The notes: generated from the letters alone by a model not told the origin. A DNA stretch of 55,128 bases from Candidatus Propionivibrio dominans (GCA_016709335.1 JADJNC010000021.1:1-55128); one strand, 5' to 3'; counted from the first letter of the stretch, positions 29,469 through 39,700 are shown. Numbers and translations are program-made.

Positions 29469-30404
29469 ATGACACGCGTCAAGCACGGCGTCAAACATTT
29501 CCTGCAGTTCAAGGACTTCACGCGCGAGGAATTCGATTACCTGTTCGAGCGTACACGCTGGATCAAGGCGCAGTTCAAGTCCTACAAACGGCACTGGCCG
29601 CTGAGTGATCGTACCCTGGTGATGATTTTCGAGAAGGCCAGTACCCGTACCCGCCTTTCCTTTGAGGCCGGCATGCAACAGCTTGGCGGTGCCGCAATTT
29701 ATCTGAATACCCGCGATTCACAACTCGGTCGCGGCGAGCCGGTCGAGGATGCCGCGCAAGTGATTTCGCGCATGAGCGACCTGATCATGATTCGCACCTT
29801 TGAACAGGAAATAGCTGAACGCCTGGCGGCACACTCCCGCGTGCCGGTGATCAACGGTCTGACCAATGAGTACCACCCGTGCCAGATCATGGCCGATATC
29901 TACACCTATATCGAACAGCGCGGTCCGATTCAGGGGAAGACGGTTGCCTGGATCGGTGATTCGAACAATGTCTGCAATACCTGGCTGCAGGCCGCCGAAG
30001 TGCTGGATTTTAACGTCAATGTATCGACGCCGCCGGGTTATGAGGTTGAATCCGAGCGCGCGGGTCTTTACGGTACCGGCCACTTCAAGCAGTTTGCCGA
30101 TCCGATGGCAGCGGCAAAGGATGCCGACATCGTGACCACCGATGTGTGGACCTCGATGGGCTTTGAAGCCGAGAACGCAGAACGATTGCGCGATTTCGCC
30201 GATTGGCAGGTGGACAGCGAGATGATGCAAGTTGCCCATCCGCATGCGCTTTTCCTGCATTGCCTGCCGGCACATCGGGGCGAAGAGGTATCAGCCGAGG
30301 TTTTCGACGGTGCGCAGAGCGTTGTCTGGGACGAGGCCGAGAATCGCCTGCATGTACAAAAAGCGCTGATGGAATACCTGGTCCTCGGTCGTACGAATCG
30401 GTGA
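29469..30404 (+). CDS. argF: ornithine carbamoyltransferase
   Basis: The 311-residue enzyme forms citrulline from ornithine and carbamoyl phosphate. Carbamoyl-phosphate binding is seen in KASTRTRLSFE (STRTR at 58-62), then NEYHPCQIMADIYTY. The ornithine-side motif is FLHCLPAHRGEE. An in-frame GTG lies one codon before the ATG. It starts 12 bases after argD. The frame is intact. Confidence 0.96.
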   Translation: MTRVKHGVKHFLQFKDFTREEFDYLFERTRWIKAQFKSYKRHWPLSDRTLVMIFEKASTRTRLSFEAGMQQLGGAAIYLNTRDSQLGRGEPVEDAAQVISRMSDLIMIRTFEQEIAERLAAHSRVPVINGLTNEYHPCQIMADIYTYIEQRGPIQGKTVAWIGDSNNVCNTWLQAAEVLDFNVNVSTPPGYEVESERAGLYGTGHFKQFADPMAAAKDADIVTTDVWTSMGFEAENAERLRDFADWQVDSEMMQVAHPHALFLHCLPAHRGEEVSAEVFDGAQSVVWDEAENRLHVQKALMEYLVLGRTNR

Positions 30405-30468
30405 GGAGAAAAGCGTGAGGAGTGAGCAGCAAGCCGGCGCCCACTCCCTATTCTTCTCTCCTTACTCC
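30401..30468. repeat. imperfect inverted repeat between argF and argG
   Basis: GTGAGGAGA-AAAGCGTGAGG and AGTG (30401-30424) faces ACTCCCTATTCTTCTCTCC and TTACTCC (30443-30468). Roughly 18 of 24 positions pair. The left arm includes the argF stop. It could be a processing or attenuation hairpin or an inserted repeat unit. Confidence 0.45.
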
Positions 30469-30485
30469 TAACTGGAAGTCAAACA

Positions 30486-31721
30486 ATGAGTGAAATCAAG
30501 AAGGCCGTTCTGGCATATTCCGGAGGTCTGGATACCTCGGTAATTCTCAAGTGGTTGCAGGATACCTATCACTGCGAAGTCGTGACCTTCACGGCGGATC
30601 TGGGTCAGGGTGATGAACTGGAAGCGGCGCGACCGAAAGCGATAAAATTCGGCATCAAGCCCGAGAATATCTACATTGAAGATCTGCGTGAAGAATTCGT
30701 GCGCGATTACGTATTTCCGATGTTTCGCGCCAATACGGTTTACGAGGGTGAATATCTGCTTGGCACCTCGATTGCGCGACCGCTGATCGCCAAGCGGATG
30801 ATCGACATCGTCAACCTCACCGGTGCGGATGCGGTGGTGCACGGTGCGACCGGCAAGGGCAACGATCAGGTGCGCTTTGAACTCGGTGCCTATGCGCTCA
30901 AGCCGAACATCAGGATCATTGCGCCGTGGCGCGAGTGGGACCTGCTCTCGCGCGAGAAGCTGCTGGCCTATGCCGAGCAGCACGGCATACCGGTCGAGAT
31001 GAAGCACAAGGAGGGAGGGTCGCCCTATTCGATGGATGCCAACCTCCTGCATATCAGTTACGAAGGTCGTCATCTGGAAGAACCGTCTGCCGAGGCCGAA
31101 GAGTCTATGTGGCGCTGGACCGTGTCACCGGAAGCCGCTCCCGATGCCTCTGAATATGTCGACCTCGAATTCGAGAAAGGCGACCTGGTCGCCATCAACG
31201 GCAAGCGCATGCCGGCGGACCAATTGCTAGGCCTGCTCAATCAGTTGGGTGGCAAGCATGGTGTGGGTCGTATCGATCTCGTCGAGAACCGCTACGTCGG
31301 AATGAAGTCACGTGGCTGTTACGAGACCCCCGGCGGTACCATTCTGCTGCGAGCACACCGTGCCATCGAGTCGATCACCCTGGATCGCGAAGTCGCCCAC
31401 CTCAAGGATGACCTGATGCCGCGTTATGCCAGCCTGATCTACAACGGCTACTGGTGGAGTCCTGAGCGTCGCGCCTTGCAGTCGCTGATTGACACCACAC
31501 AGCAAACGGTCAATGGATGGGTCCGTCTTAAACTCTACAAGGGTAACGTCATCATCACCGGGCGTGATTCGAAGACCGATTCACTGTTCGATTCGACTAT
31601 TGCCAGCTTTGAGGACGATGCCGGCGCTTACGACCAGAAGGACGCTGGCGGTTTCATCAAACTCAATGCGTTGCGCATGCGCATTGCCGCAAACCTGTCC
31701 AGTCGCAAGGGCCAGGACTAA
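30486..31721 (+). CDS. argG: argininosuccinate synthase
   Basis: The 411-residue enzyme condenses citrulline and aspartate using ATP. The ATP-binding PP motif [17 protein letters not shown] stands at the N-terminus. Further type-specific segments are [49 protein letters not shown] and [17 protein letters not shown]. The ribosome site is GGAAG nine bases upstream. The length and frame are normal. Confidence 0.96.
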   Translation: MSEIKKAVLAYSGGLDTSVILKWLQDTYHCEVVTFTADLGQGDELEAARPKAIKFGIKPENIYIEDLREEFVRDYVFPMFRANTVYEGEYLLGTSIARPLIAKRMIDIVNLTGADAVVHGATGKGNDQVRFELGAYALKPNIRIIAPWREWDLLSREKLLAYAEQHGIPVEMKHKEGGSPYSMDANLLHISYEGRHLEEPSAEAEESMWRWTVSPEAAPDASEYVDLEFEKGDLVAINGKRMPADQLLGLLNQLGGKHGVGRIDLVENRYVGMKSRGCYETPGGTILLRAHRAIESITLDREVAHLKDDLMPRYASLIYNGYWWSPERRALQSLIDTTQQTVNGWVRLKLYKGNVIITGRDSKTDSLFDSTIASFEDDAGAYDQKDAGGFIKLNALRMRIAANLSSRKGQD

Positions 31722-31736
31722 GAGAAAATCGCAAAG

Positions 31737-31946
31737 ATGTTTGGACTGACTGAAGAACAGATTTCGGATTTCGGCATGACTTTCGGGATCGGTGCCTTCA
31801 TGCTCTACATGCTGTTCATCATTGGCGAAATAGCGTGGAAGTCGAAGGCGGGAAAGACCGGTACCATCATACTGTTTTTCGTGCTCTCTTTTGGCATGCT
31901 CGGCTTCATTGCCAAGGCCGTCATTCAAAAATTATGGGGACTCTGA
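31737..31946 (+). CDS. DUF2788 small membrane protein
   Basis: This 69-residue product starts 15 bases after argG. It begins [19 protein letters not shown] and has two membrane helices ([14 protein letters not shown] and [20 protein letters not shown]) joined by KSKAGKTG, the DUF2788 pattern of betaproteobacteria. No function is known. It lies between argG and ppnP on the same strand and is probably co-transcribed. Confidence 0.85.
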   Translation: MFGLTEEQISDFGMTFGIGAFMLYMLFIIGEIAWKSKAGKTGTIILFFVLSFGMLGFIAKAVIQKLWGL

Positions 31947-31948
31947 AC

Positions 31949-32260
31949 ATGGCACAATTCGATAACGTGAGTATCATCAAACAGGCCAACGTCTACTTCG
32001 ATGGCCGCTGCGTCAGTCACACCATACAGTTTGCCGACGGCAGCAAAAAGACCGTGGGTGTGATTCTACCCTCTTCGTTGACCTTCAATACCGGAGCGCC
32101 TGAAGTCATGGAAGGCGTTGGAGGTTCCTGCCGGGTTCGACTGAAGGGTCAGAGTGACTGGGAAACCTATGCCGCCGGGCAGTCTTTCGATGTTCCCGCC
32201 AACTCGTCGTTCGAAATCGCCTGCGACGAGCCGTATCATTACGTTTGTCATTTTGGCTAA
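31949..32260 (+). CDS. ppnP: pyrimidine/purine nucleoside phosphorylase (DUF1255)
   Basis: The 103-residue product is one small cupin domain: [58 protein letters not shown] and [17 protein letters not shown]. This is the length and pattern of PpnP, which splits nucleosides with phosphate. It starts two bases after the DUF2788 stop. The frame is intact. Confidence 0.93.
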   Translation: MAQFDNVSIIKQANVYFDGRCVSHTIQFADGSKKTVGVILPSSLTFNTGAPEVMEGVGGSCRVRLKGQSDWETYAAGQSFDVPANSSFEIACDEPYHYVCHFG

Positions 32261-32272
32261 GCGGAGGCGGCG

Positions 32273-32767
32273 ATGCCATCATTCGATTTTTCTTCAGAAG
32301 TTGACATGGTGGCGCTGAAGAACGCCATCGACGTGACCGGAAAAAAGATCATCGGGCGTCATGACTTCAAGGGCACCAGCGCCAGGGTCGAGTTGAACGA
32401 TAAGGACAAAGTCATTACATTGTCCGCCGACTCGGACTTTCAGCTCAACCAGATCAAGGACATTCTTTTTCCGGAGATGGAAAAGAAGGAGCCGGATTGC
32501 AGCAAGCGCCTTGATCATCAGGCCGTGCAGAAAATCTCGGGCGACAAGGTCAGGCAGGAACTGAAGATCAAGGTAGGTATCGAGAGCGAGTTGGCCAAAA
32601 AGATCGTCAAGCTGCTCAAGGACTCGAAGCTCAAGGTGCAGGCGGCCATTCAGGGCGATGCCGTGCGTGTGAGCGGTGCCAAACGCGATATTCTGCAGGA
32701 AGCCATTGCCCTGGTTAAGAAGTCGATCACCGACTTTCCGATCAAGTACGGAAACTTCCGCGATTGA
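32273..32767 (+). CDS. YajQ-family nucleotide-binding protein
   Basis: The 164-residue product begins MPSFDFSSEVDMVALKNAID and ends KSITDFPIKYGNFRD, the standard ends of the YajQ family. Between are KIIGRHDFKGTSARVELNDK and QAAIQGDAVRVSGAKRDILQ. Some members bind cyclic di-GMP and modulate transcription, and others bind nucleic acid. Which applies here cannot be told from the sequence. It lies 12 bases after ppnP with GGAGG upstream. Confidence 0.94.
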   Translation: MPSFDFSSEVDMVALKNAIDVTGKKIIGRHDFKGTSARVELNDKDKVITLSADSDFQLNQIKDILFPEMEKKEPDCSKRLDHQAVQKISGDKVRQELKIKVGIESELAKKIVKLLKDSKLKVQAAIQGDAVRVSGAKRDILQEAIALVKKSITDFPIKYGNFRD

Positions 32768-32918
32768 GTTCGATTTTCAACGAGGGAAGGTGTCGCCACC
32801 GGATAATGGGTTCGCTAATCAACCCGCCTGGGTTCTGGCCTGCTTTTTGAACCATCGCCTGCGCTTCTTTGGCATTATCAGCTGCCGATACACGGCACCA
32901 TTCGCCTATTGAGTTCCG

Positions 32919-35900
32919 ATGCCCATCACGTCAAAAACTGTTGAAGGTCTGGAAGAAAAGGAGCGCATCAATCCTGGCGTATTGTCCTGGGTGGAGGAAT
33001 TGCGCCGCGTTTCGATGGCGGTCAGCAAGAAGACCAGCAAGGCCTCCGCCAGTCGAAACCAGATCTTTTACTTCCTGCACTGGACAGAGGATGGCTGTGG
33101 CTTCGGGGTGACCGTGCACAAGGGCCGTGAAGCCGAGAACGCCATGGAGTGGTGGACGATTGATCGTGCGCTGATCAAGCCCCCCCCCTTCGTTGCCGAG
33201 GAGGATGTCGGCATCCTTCGCCTGCTGTGGTCTGAGCGGTCCCATGACAGTGGTTTGCGCGCCTTTAGTCTCGGTCCGAAGCACGGCGGCGATATTCTGC
33301 AGCGGATGGCAAGGACGGGTCGCCTTTATCCGGCAAATGATTTCTCCCCGTTGATGCTGGCCGAGACGCGACCGGCGATCGTGAGTTGGCTGCTTGATGG
33401 CAACGGGCGACAAAGGCCGTGCTTTACTCCGACCCCCGCAGCCAGTCTGGTTATTCCCCTGCAACCCCCTGGTATGTTGATCTGGATGAAAGTGTCATCG
33501 GTGCCCTGGATGTGCCAGGCAACCCAGCTGTCATTGCGCGCCTGTTTTCTCTGCCACCGCTGTCAGCCAAGGAGGCCGCTCTGGTTGCCGAAGCATTGAC
33601 TGAACTTGCGCCCGAATTGCAGATTCCCGCCGAGGATGCCAGTGACCGTCTGCGCCGCATTGACACCAGTCCTGTTCCGGTATTGCGCCTGCAGACGCTG
33701 AATACGCATGGCAACAGAAACTGGCGCGGCTATGTCGCCAGCTTCAACCCCGGAACTTTTGATGTCGTGCTGCCGGTGTTCCGTTATCAGGACGCAGAGA
33801 TCAAACCGGATGACATCCGGGAGTTTACCGCGTTGCCCGATGGCGAGACGGTACGCATCCTGCGACGCAGCGAGCAGGAAAGGGTATTGATGAACAGCCT
33901 GGCTGAAACCGGGTTGCAGAAAATCCCGGGCTATGCCCTGCATACCTTCGGCAGTCCTCCCGATAGTGCCTATGGTCTGGCCAATGAATCGTTCTGGCCG
34001 GCCTTCATGCAGGAAGGGATACCCCTGTTGCGCAATGCCGGCTGGCAGATCGAGTTCGAAGATGATTTTCGTCATCATGCGCTGCACGTCGAAGCGTGGG
34101 ATGCAGAGCTTTTCGAGTCGGACAACGGCTGGTTTGATCTCGATATGGGCATCATCGTCGAAGGCCAGCGTTTACCGCTGGCGCCACTGCTGGCGTCGCT
34201 GTTCAGGCGTGATGCACGCTGGCTGGACAGCGCACTGCTGAACCGGATTGCCGATGACGAAATGATTGAACTCATGACGCCGGCCAGTCTGCGTATCCGT
34301 GCGCCCGCCGGGCGTTTGAAGCCGCTGGCTGCGACCTTGATCGATCTCTTCGACGGGTTTTCAGGTGGCGATACGTTGCGTCTCTCACGTTTTGATGCTC
34401 CGCGTCTGGCCGAACTGAGCGACACCAGCCGCTGGCAGTTCCGTGGACAGCGGGACGTGCTGGCGCTTGCCGACCAGTTGTCGGCGGCTCAGGGAATCGC
34501 TCACATCGACTCGCCCGCCGGTTTGGGGCTGGAACTGCGTTCATACCAGAAGGAAGGCCTGGCCTGGTTGCAGTTTCTTCGCCAGCAAAAGCTGTCCGGC
34601 ATCCTGGCCGACGACATGGGCCTGGGCAAAACCGCCCAGGCGCTGGCGCACCTGCTGCTGGAAAAGGAAGCCGGGCGACTGGATCGACCGGCGCTGATCG
34701 TATTGCCGACTTCACTGATTTTCAACTGGAAGAATGAAGCCGTGCGCTTTGCGCCGAGCCTTTCCATCCTTTCCCTGCACGGCGCGGAACGCAAGGCCCG
34801 ATTTGTTGACATTCCCGTGCACGACGTCGTCCTGACCACTTATCCTCTGCTCTGGCGCGATGCCCACGAGTTGACCCTGCACCGCTATCACCTGCTTATT
34901 CTTGACGAAGCGCAAACCGTCAAGAATGCCCGCAGTCAGGGTGCAGAAGTGGTGCGCAAGATCGAGGCGCGGCACCGTCTGTGCCTGACCGGTACGCCTC
35001 TGGAAAACCATCTGGGCGAATTGTGGAGCCAGTTTGATTTCCTGTTGCCCGGATTTCTTGGCGACAGCAATACCTTTGTCAAATACTGGCGCACCCCAAT
35101 CGAGAAGCAAGGCGATGCACAAAGGCGCAATTTGCTTGCCAGGCGCATTCGCCCGTTCATCCTGCGGCGCAAGAAGGAAGAAGTGGCTCGCGAGTTGCCG
35201 CCCAAAACGATCATCGTCCGTAAAGTCGAACTTGCAGGTAGTCAGCGCGATCTCTACGAGACCATCCGTGCGGCCATGGATGCCATGGTGCGCGAGGAGG
35301 TGGCCAGCAAGGGGTTCGGCCGCAGCCAGATCGTGATCCTGGATGCGTTGCTCAAACTGCGGCAGGTCTGCTGCGATCCTCGTCTGGTCAAGGCGGCATC
35401 GGCGCAGCGGGTCACGGAACGCGCCAAGCTGGATCTGCTGATGACCATGCTGCCCGAGCAGGTCGATGAGGGGCGGCGCATTCTGCTCTTTTCGCAATTC
35501 ACCAGCATGCTGTCACTGATTGAGAATGAGCTTAAACAGGCCGGTCTCGATTATGTCATTCTGACCGGCGAGACCAGCGACCGCGAAACGCCGGTGCGTC
35601 GATTCCAGGCCGGCGAAGTACCCATTTTCCTGATCAGCCTCAAAGCCGGGGGGGTCGGACTTAATCTCACTGCGGCCGATACGGTGATCCACTTTGATCC
35701 GTGGTGGAATCCGGCCGTTGAAAACCAGGCGACCGATCGTGCTCATCGTCTTGGTCAGGACAAGCCGGTGTTTGTTCTAAACTCATCATCGCCGGCAGTA
35801 TCGAGGAAAAGATTCTTGCCTTGCAGGAACGCAAGGCGGATCTCGCTGCCGGGATTCTGTCCAAGGATCGCAGTATCGACCTGAAATTCGGAGAAGACGA

Positions 35901-35934
35901 CATCGCCGCCCTCTTCGCGCCGCTCCCCACTTAA
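32919..35934 (+). CDS. SNF2-family helicase, frame broken near 33467 and 35775
   Basis: A large ATPase of about 1005 residues. The N-terminal part (to about 33465) and the SNF2-associated region lead to the helicase core: LRSYQKEGLAWLQFLRQQ, GILADDMGLGKTAQALAHLL (Walker A), LLILDEAQTVKN (DEAQ box), LCLTGTPLENHLGELWSQFD, then the second lobe ILLFSQFTSML, LKAGGVGLNLTAADTVIHFD and PWWNPAVENQATDRAHRLGQ. The first break is a C-run at 33465-33469 that should hold six C (giving PPWYVDLDES). The second, near 35775, loses one base, after which LIIAGSIEEKILALQERKAD ends the protein. SNF2 proteins move or strip proteins from DNA; the specific role is unknown. Confidence 0.9.
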
Positions 35935-36361
35935 GGCGCAGGCGGCGCTGTTATCGCCGTGTGCGGTTCTACATAGGCGCAACCCAGGCAGGCGAAAGAA
36001 TCAGGGCGTTGCCGGGAGCGGGAAAATTTCGCCTGGTTTTATGCGATCCCCGAGGGCGTTCGGAAATTCATTGAAGCAGACATATTTCAAACAGACTTGG
36101 GGAACCTATAGGGACGATGGAAGTCGTATAGGCCGATAAAAAGAATATTTCCTTGTTCGGGTCGGGTTGTGCAGCAGAGAGAATGCCATGAAACAAAGCG
36201 TCTAACGAGTTTCATCAGCCTGTATGTTTGACCGGAAAGGCCTGGTCAGACATAATTTGTTATTTTTCCCTCTTCCGCCATTCGGGTAGCCACAACGGTT
36301 TTTTTGGACACCGGCGTGCTTGCCGAATGCTTGAGAGATTTAACCGGATCGGATCAGATAA
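35935..36361. other. intergenic upstream of rquA
   Basis: A 427-base gap with no gene. Short A/T runs and small hairpins occur. No clear FNR/ANR box (TTGAT-N4-ATCAA) was found by eye, and the rquA start has no strong ribosome site (GGATCGGATCAGATAA). Confidence 0.4.
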
Positions 36362-37072
36362 ATGACCAAGAACCACGCGTCACTCGCCATTGACCCCTAT
36401 TACGACGGCGTTCCCGCGTACATGACCGAGGTTTACGACTGGGCGTATGTCGATCCGAAGTGGGTACGTGTGCTGGATCACAATCTGGTGGTGCGGGTGC
36501 AGTTGTTTCTTAACGACCAGCGTCTGATTCGTTCCTATCTGAACGAGATCAAGGAAGGAATGCGCGTGTGGCAACTGGCTCACGTTTATGGCGATCTGGT
36601 GACACGAGCGGCGCACAGAGTGGGGCCGAATGGCGTTTTCCACATGACCGATGTTACGCCGATCCAGCTTGAGCATGCCCAGCGCAAGCTGGCCGGCCTG
36701 GAGTGGACCAAAGTCATTCGCAGCGATGCGGCCAGTTTCAACAGCGAAGAGCGTGTTGATTATGACCTGATCTGCAGCTTCTTCCTGCTGCACGAGGTTC
36801 CGGATGAGAAAAAATACGAAATCGTCGATCACATGCTGGAAAAATTGCCCAAAGGCAGCAAGGCTGTTTTCGTCGATTACCATAATCCGGCCAAATGGAA
36901 TCCGGTTCGCTACATCCTCAAAATCGTCAATCGCTATCTGGAACCGTTTTCTGAAACGCTCTGGAAGAACGAGTTAAGCAGTTACGCCAGTCAGGCCGAA
37001 CGCTTTACCTGGCGTAAGCGCACGTTTTTTGGTGGCGTTTATCAGTGCGTGGTGGTTGAACACAAGTCGTAG
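36362..37072 (+). CDS. rquA: rhodoquinone biosynthesis protein RquA (likely)
   Basis: The 236-residue protein is a relative of SAM methyltransferases. Features I recognise from RquA are VPAYMTEVYDWAYVDPKWVR at the start, VWQLAHVYGDLVTRAA (VYGD in place of the glycine-rich GxGxG of UbiE/UbiG), DVTPIQLEHAQRKLAGL, CSFFLLHEVPDEKKYEIVDH, KAVFVDYHNPAKWNPVR, and FTWRKRTFFGGVYQ near the end. RquA changes ubiquinone to rhodoquinone by placing an amino group on the ring, giving a low-potential quinone for fumarate reduction. It stands alone with its own strong terminator. The alternative is another divergent methyltransferase. Confidence 0.8.
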   Translation: MTKNHASLAIDPYYDGVPAYMTEVYDWAYVDPKWVRVLDHNLVVRVQLFLNDQRLIRSYLNEIKEGMRVWQLAHVYGDLVTRAAHRVGPNGVFHMTDVTPIQLEHAQRKLAGLEWTKVIRSDAASFNSEERVDYDLICSFFLLHEVPDEKKYEIVDHMLEKLPKGSKAVFVDYHNPAKWNPVRYILKIVNRYLEPFSETLWKNELSSYASQAERFTWRKRTFFGGVYQCVVVEHKS

Positions 37073-37110
37073 TTGTGCGTAAGTTCTCGTCCTGACCCAG
37101 CGAACAACTG

Positions 37111-37147
37111 AAAACGCGCGGCCTTGCAAGGCCGCGCGTTTTTTTTT
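37111..37147 (+). terminator. strong intrinsic terminator after rquA
   Basis: AAAACGCGCGGCCTTG (37111-37126) is followed directly by its exact reverse complement (37127-37142), and the T-run is nine long. The stem is perfect, GC-rich and lies 38 bases after the rquA stop. Confidence 0.93.
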
Positions 37148-37211
37148 CCGGTGTCCGTTGGCTTGCCTGCGTGTTGTTACACAGGCGAAAACCGTTCGGA
37201 GCGGGAAGGCA

Positions 37212-37936
37212 TCAATCGCTTTTCAGCCCTCTGATCCAGACCGAATACAAATGGTCGGCCAGTTGTCGCATGGCCGGGAGGCGATCCTGTACTTGCATCA
37301 GCATCTGTTCCGGAGTCTGAACCGTCGATGGCAAGGGGTTAAGCCCCTCTACTTCGGCGGGCCAGGACTTGCACCACACTTCGATCATTTCAGGGGTCAT
37401 TTCAACATGGCACTGCATCGCCAGATGCAAGCCGCACGCGAACATCTGGTTGGCGCAAAACGGATTGGTCAGAATGCGTTGCGCGCCTGACGGAATGCTG
37501 AAAGTCTCGCCATGCCACTGGAAAACAGTCGCCACATCGCCTGGGTCAAGAGCATCGTGCAGCCATCGGCGTGCGCTGTCGTTGACTTCGGCGCAGGCTT
37601 TCCCCAGCCGATTTCCTTGACCGGGCTGCGCGTGATGCGGCCACCGAGTGCCTTGCTGATGAGCTGACCCCCGAGACAATGTCCGATGACCGGAATGCCT
37701 CTGGCATCGGCATCGCGAATCAGCGCGCACAAGGACTCGATCCACGGCAGCGGATCGTTGACGCTCATTGGCCCCCCCATCAGGCACAGGCCGGAGAATG
37801 TATCAGCATAATCGGGTACAGCTTCGCCTTGGTCGATGGCGATCAGTTGCCATGGAATCGAGTGCAGGTCGAGGAATGTGGCAAAATAGCCTGGTCCCTC
37901 GGTTTTGGTGTGGCGAAAAATGGCGATTGGTTTCAT
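37212..37936 (-). CDS. class I glutamine amidotransferase, frame broken at 37612
   Basis: The product begins MKPIAIFRHTKTEGPGYFAT and shows GLCLMGGPMSVNDPLPWIES and GIPVIGHCLGGQLISKALGG, which holds the nucleophile Cys of the GATase triad. At 37612-37615 (CCCC on the plus strand) one base is missing. Restoring it gives EIGWGKACAEVNDSARRWLH, then VFQWHGETFSIPSGAQRIL with the catalytic His, and CHVEMTPEMIEVWC. The total is about 241 residues. It looks like a stand-alone GMP-synthase-type amidotransferase; the acceptor is unknown. Its start codon overlaps that of the gene on the other strand. Confidence 0.85.
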
Positions 37937-38618
37937 GTTAGGACGATTTCTGATCGGCGGTACGGGTTTCCGGTGCGCAGTGGATTTTACGCGCACCTTA
38001 CTGCTCTGCCTATGGCTGATTGCACCTTTCGCACATGCTGCGGATGTCGGTCTGGCCGGCTTGTTTCCGGGCAAGGCCCTGCTGACCATCAACGGCGGAC
38101 CGCCACGAATTGTTTCGATCGGTGTCAGGACCGACGAAGGGGTAACCGTGCTTTCCGTCGAGGGTGAAACAGCGACCCTGGAAATTGATGGCAAGAAGCG
38201 GGTCTTGCGTGTCGGGCAGAACGTTGCATCGCAGTCGTCAGGAAGCGGCCCGGCGACAGCCGTGCTGACCGCCGATGGTCGAGGGCATTTTGTGACTACC
38301 GGAAATATCAATGGGACGAGCATCCGTTTTCTGGTGGATACCGGGGCGTCGATGATTTCATTGGGGGCCGCCGACGCGCGCCGGATAGGCATTGATGCCA
38401 GCAAGGGGCAGGTCGGGTACACGCAGACCGCCAACGGGGTGACGCAGGTGACCCTGGTCAAGCTCAATGCCGTGCGCGTCGGTGAGATCGTACTGAACAA
38501 TGTCGACGCCACGGTACATCAACACGATTTGCCGATTGCCCTGCTCGGCATGAGTTTTTTGAACCGTATGGAAATACAGCAAAATGGCGAGACCATGACG
38601 CTGAAGAAACGCTACTAG
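37935..38618 (+). CDS. retropepsin-like aspartic protease (TIGR02281 type)
   Basis: The exported product has a hydrophobic leader TLLLCLWLIAPFAHA ending at Ala before DVGLAGLF. After an N-terminal beta-rich domain (GKALLTINGGPPRIVSIGV) comes the protease domain with VTTGNINGTSIRFLVDTGAS. DTGAS carries the catalytic Asp, and it ends LLGMSFLNRMEIQQNGETM. Such single-domain clan AA proteases are thought to act as dimers. The start is uncertain: the ATG at 37935 overlaps the opposite-strand ATG, while the GTG at 37980 gives a shorter, more usual signal peptide. Confidence 0.83.
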   Translation: MLGRFLIGGTGFRCAVDFTRTLLLCLWLIAPFAHAADVGLAGLFPGKALLTINGGPPRIVSIGVRTDEGVTVLSVEGETATLEIDGKKRVLRVGQNVASQSSGSGPATAVLTADGRGHFVTTGNINGTSIRFLVDTGASMISLGAADARRIGIDASKGQVGYTQTANGVTQVTLVKLNAVRVGEIVLNNVDATVHQHDLPIALLGMSFLNRMEIQQNGETMTLKKRY

Positions 38619-38627
38619 GAGAATTGC

Positions 38628-38891
38628 ATGCCCCATCGCGACCAGGAAATCATCATGTTGCGCCGCGAACTCGAAATGTTGATGGGCGAGCGGCAGACCC
38701 TGCTACGGGTTGTCGGTGCAAGTGCTGCACTGATCGCCAGTCTGGACAGCAAGCGACTGCCGGTCGGTGCCGTAGAGTCTGCCGACCAGGTGGCGACGTT
38801 GATCAATGCCCTGTCTGAAGAAACACTGCAGGATGCACTCACTGCCGTACGTGCCGAAATAGAGGATGAGGAAGCTGGAAACGAAAAATGA
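38628..38891 (+). CDS. conserved small helical protein of unknown function
   Basis: The product has 87 residues and starts behind AGGAGAATTGC. It begins MPHRDQEIIMLRRELEMLMG, has a hydrophobic middle (LLRVVGASAALIASLDSK), and ends ALTAVRAEIEDEEAGNEK. A two-helix or coiled-coil fold is likely. The end overlaps the start of the Nudix gene by 26 bases. I recognise no named family. Confidence 0.7.
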   Translation: MPHRDQEIIMLRRELEMLMGERQTLLRVVGASAALIASLDSKRLPVGAVESADQVATLINALSEETLQDALTAVRAEIEDEEAGNEK

Positions 38892-39510
38892 CACCTTTGC
38901 CCTGACACCGGACGCTTCGAATGCGGAGGTGCTCGATCTTGACCGCTTGCGTTCGGTGCTGTATCCGGTTCCTTCGCGGACCGGGTTTGTAATTGAGGAT
39001 GGGGTCGGCGACGAGGAACTGACGCCGGCTTCGGTGCTTTTTCCGATTGTCCTGCGCGAGAGCGGGCCTTCGGTGCTGCTTACCCAGCGCACAGCGCATC
39101 TGAAGGATCATCCGGGACAGATCAGTTTCCCCGGCGGGCGTGTCGAACCTGAGGATGCTTCGTCAGCACACACTGCTCTGCGTGAAGCAGAGGAAGAAAT
39201 CGGGCTGTCTTCAGCGCATGTCGAGATCCTCGGCTATTTGCCAGAATACCGCACCGGTACCGGCTATTGCGTGACACCGGTGGTAGCGATAGTGACGCCG
39301 CCATTCGAATTGCGCCCCGATCCCTTTGAAGTGGCGGAAATTTTCGAAGTGCCGTTTGCCTTTTTGATGGACTCCGCCAACCATCAGCGGCATTCATTGC
39401 ACCATCGCGGCAAGTTGCGCCACTATTTCGCCATGCCTTACGGGGAGTACTTCATCTGGGGTGCTACCGCCGGGATTATCGTGACGCTTTCCCGGGCCCT
39501 GGCTGCCTGA
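38866..39510 (+). CDS. Nudix CoA pyrophosphatase
   Basis: The 214-residue product has the Nudix box GGRVEPEDASSAHTALREAE continuing EEIGL, and just before it the CoA-type signature VLLTQRTAHLKDHPGQISFP. Later segments are GYLPEYRTGTGYCVTPVVAI and YFIWGATAGIIVTLSRAL. It should split CoA into 3',5'-ADP and 4'-phosphopantetheine. The first 20 or so residues are variable, so the start at 38866 is not certain. It overlaps the small gene upstream. Confidence 0.9.
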   Translation: MRKLETKNDTFALTPDASNAEVLDLDRLRSVLYPVPSRTGFVIEDGVGDEELTPASVLFPIVLRESGPSVLLTQRTAHLKDHPGQISFPGGRVEPEDASSAHTALREAEEEIGLSSAHVEILGYLPEYRTGTGYCVTPVVAIVTPPFELRPDPFEVAEIFEVPFAFLMDSANHQRHSLHHRGKLRHYFAMPYGEYFIWGATAGIIVTLSRALAA

Positions 39511-39700
39511 ATCCAGTGAGTTCCAGGGACAACTGGTACCAGAATGACTCAGACCTTATAAACCGCCATGCACCCCATTATTCCCTGATGAAGCGGGTGC
39601 TTCGTCGCTTCGGCAAGTGCCCATGAAATATGGTATCTTGCTTTTTTCCTGAAACCAGGCGGGCGCAGATCGCTTTGTGCCATGCCATCAAAAATTCCGC

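Noticed and set aside
39511..39700. Cobalamin riboswitch before the CobD/CbiB gene
   Set aside because: No B12-box-like sequence or extended pairing was visible in the 190 bases.
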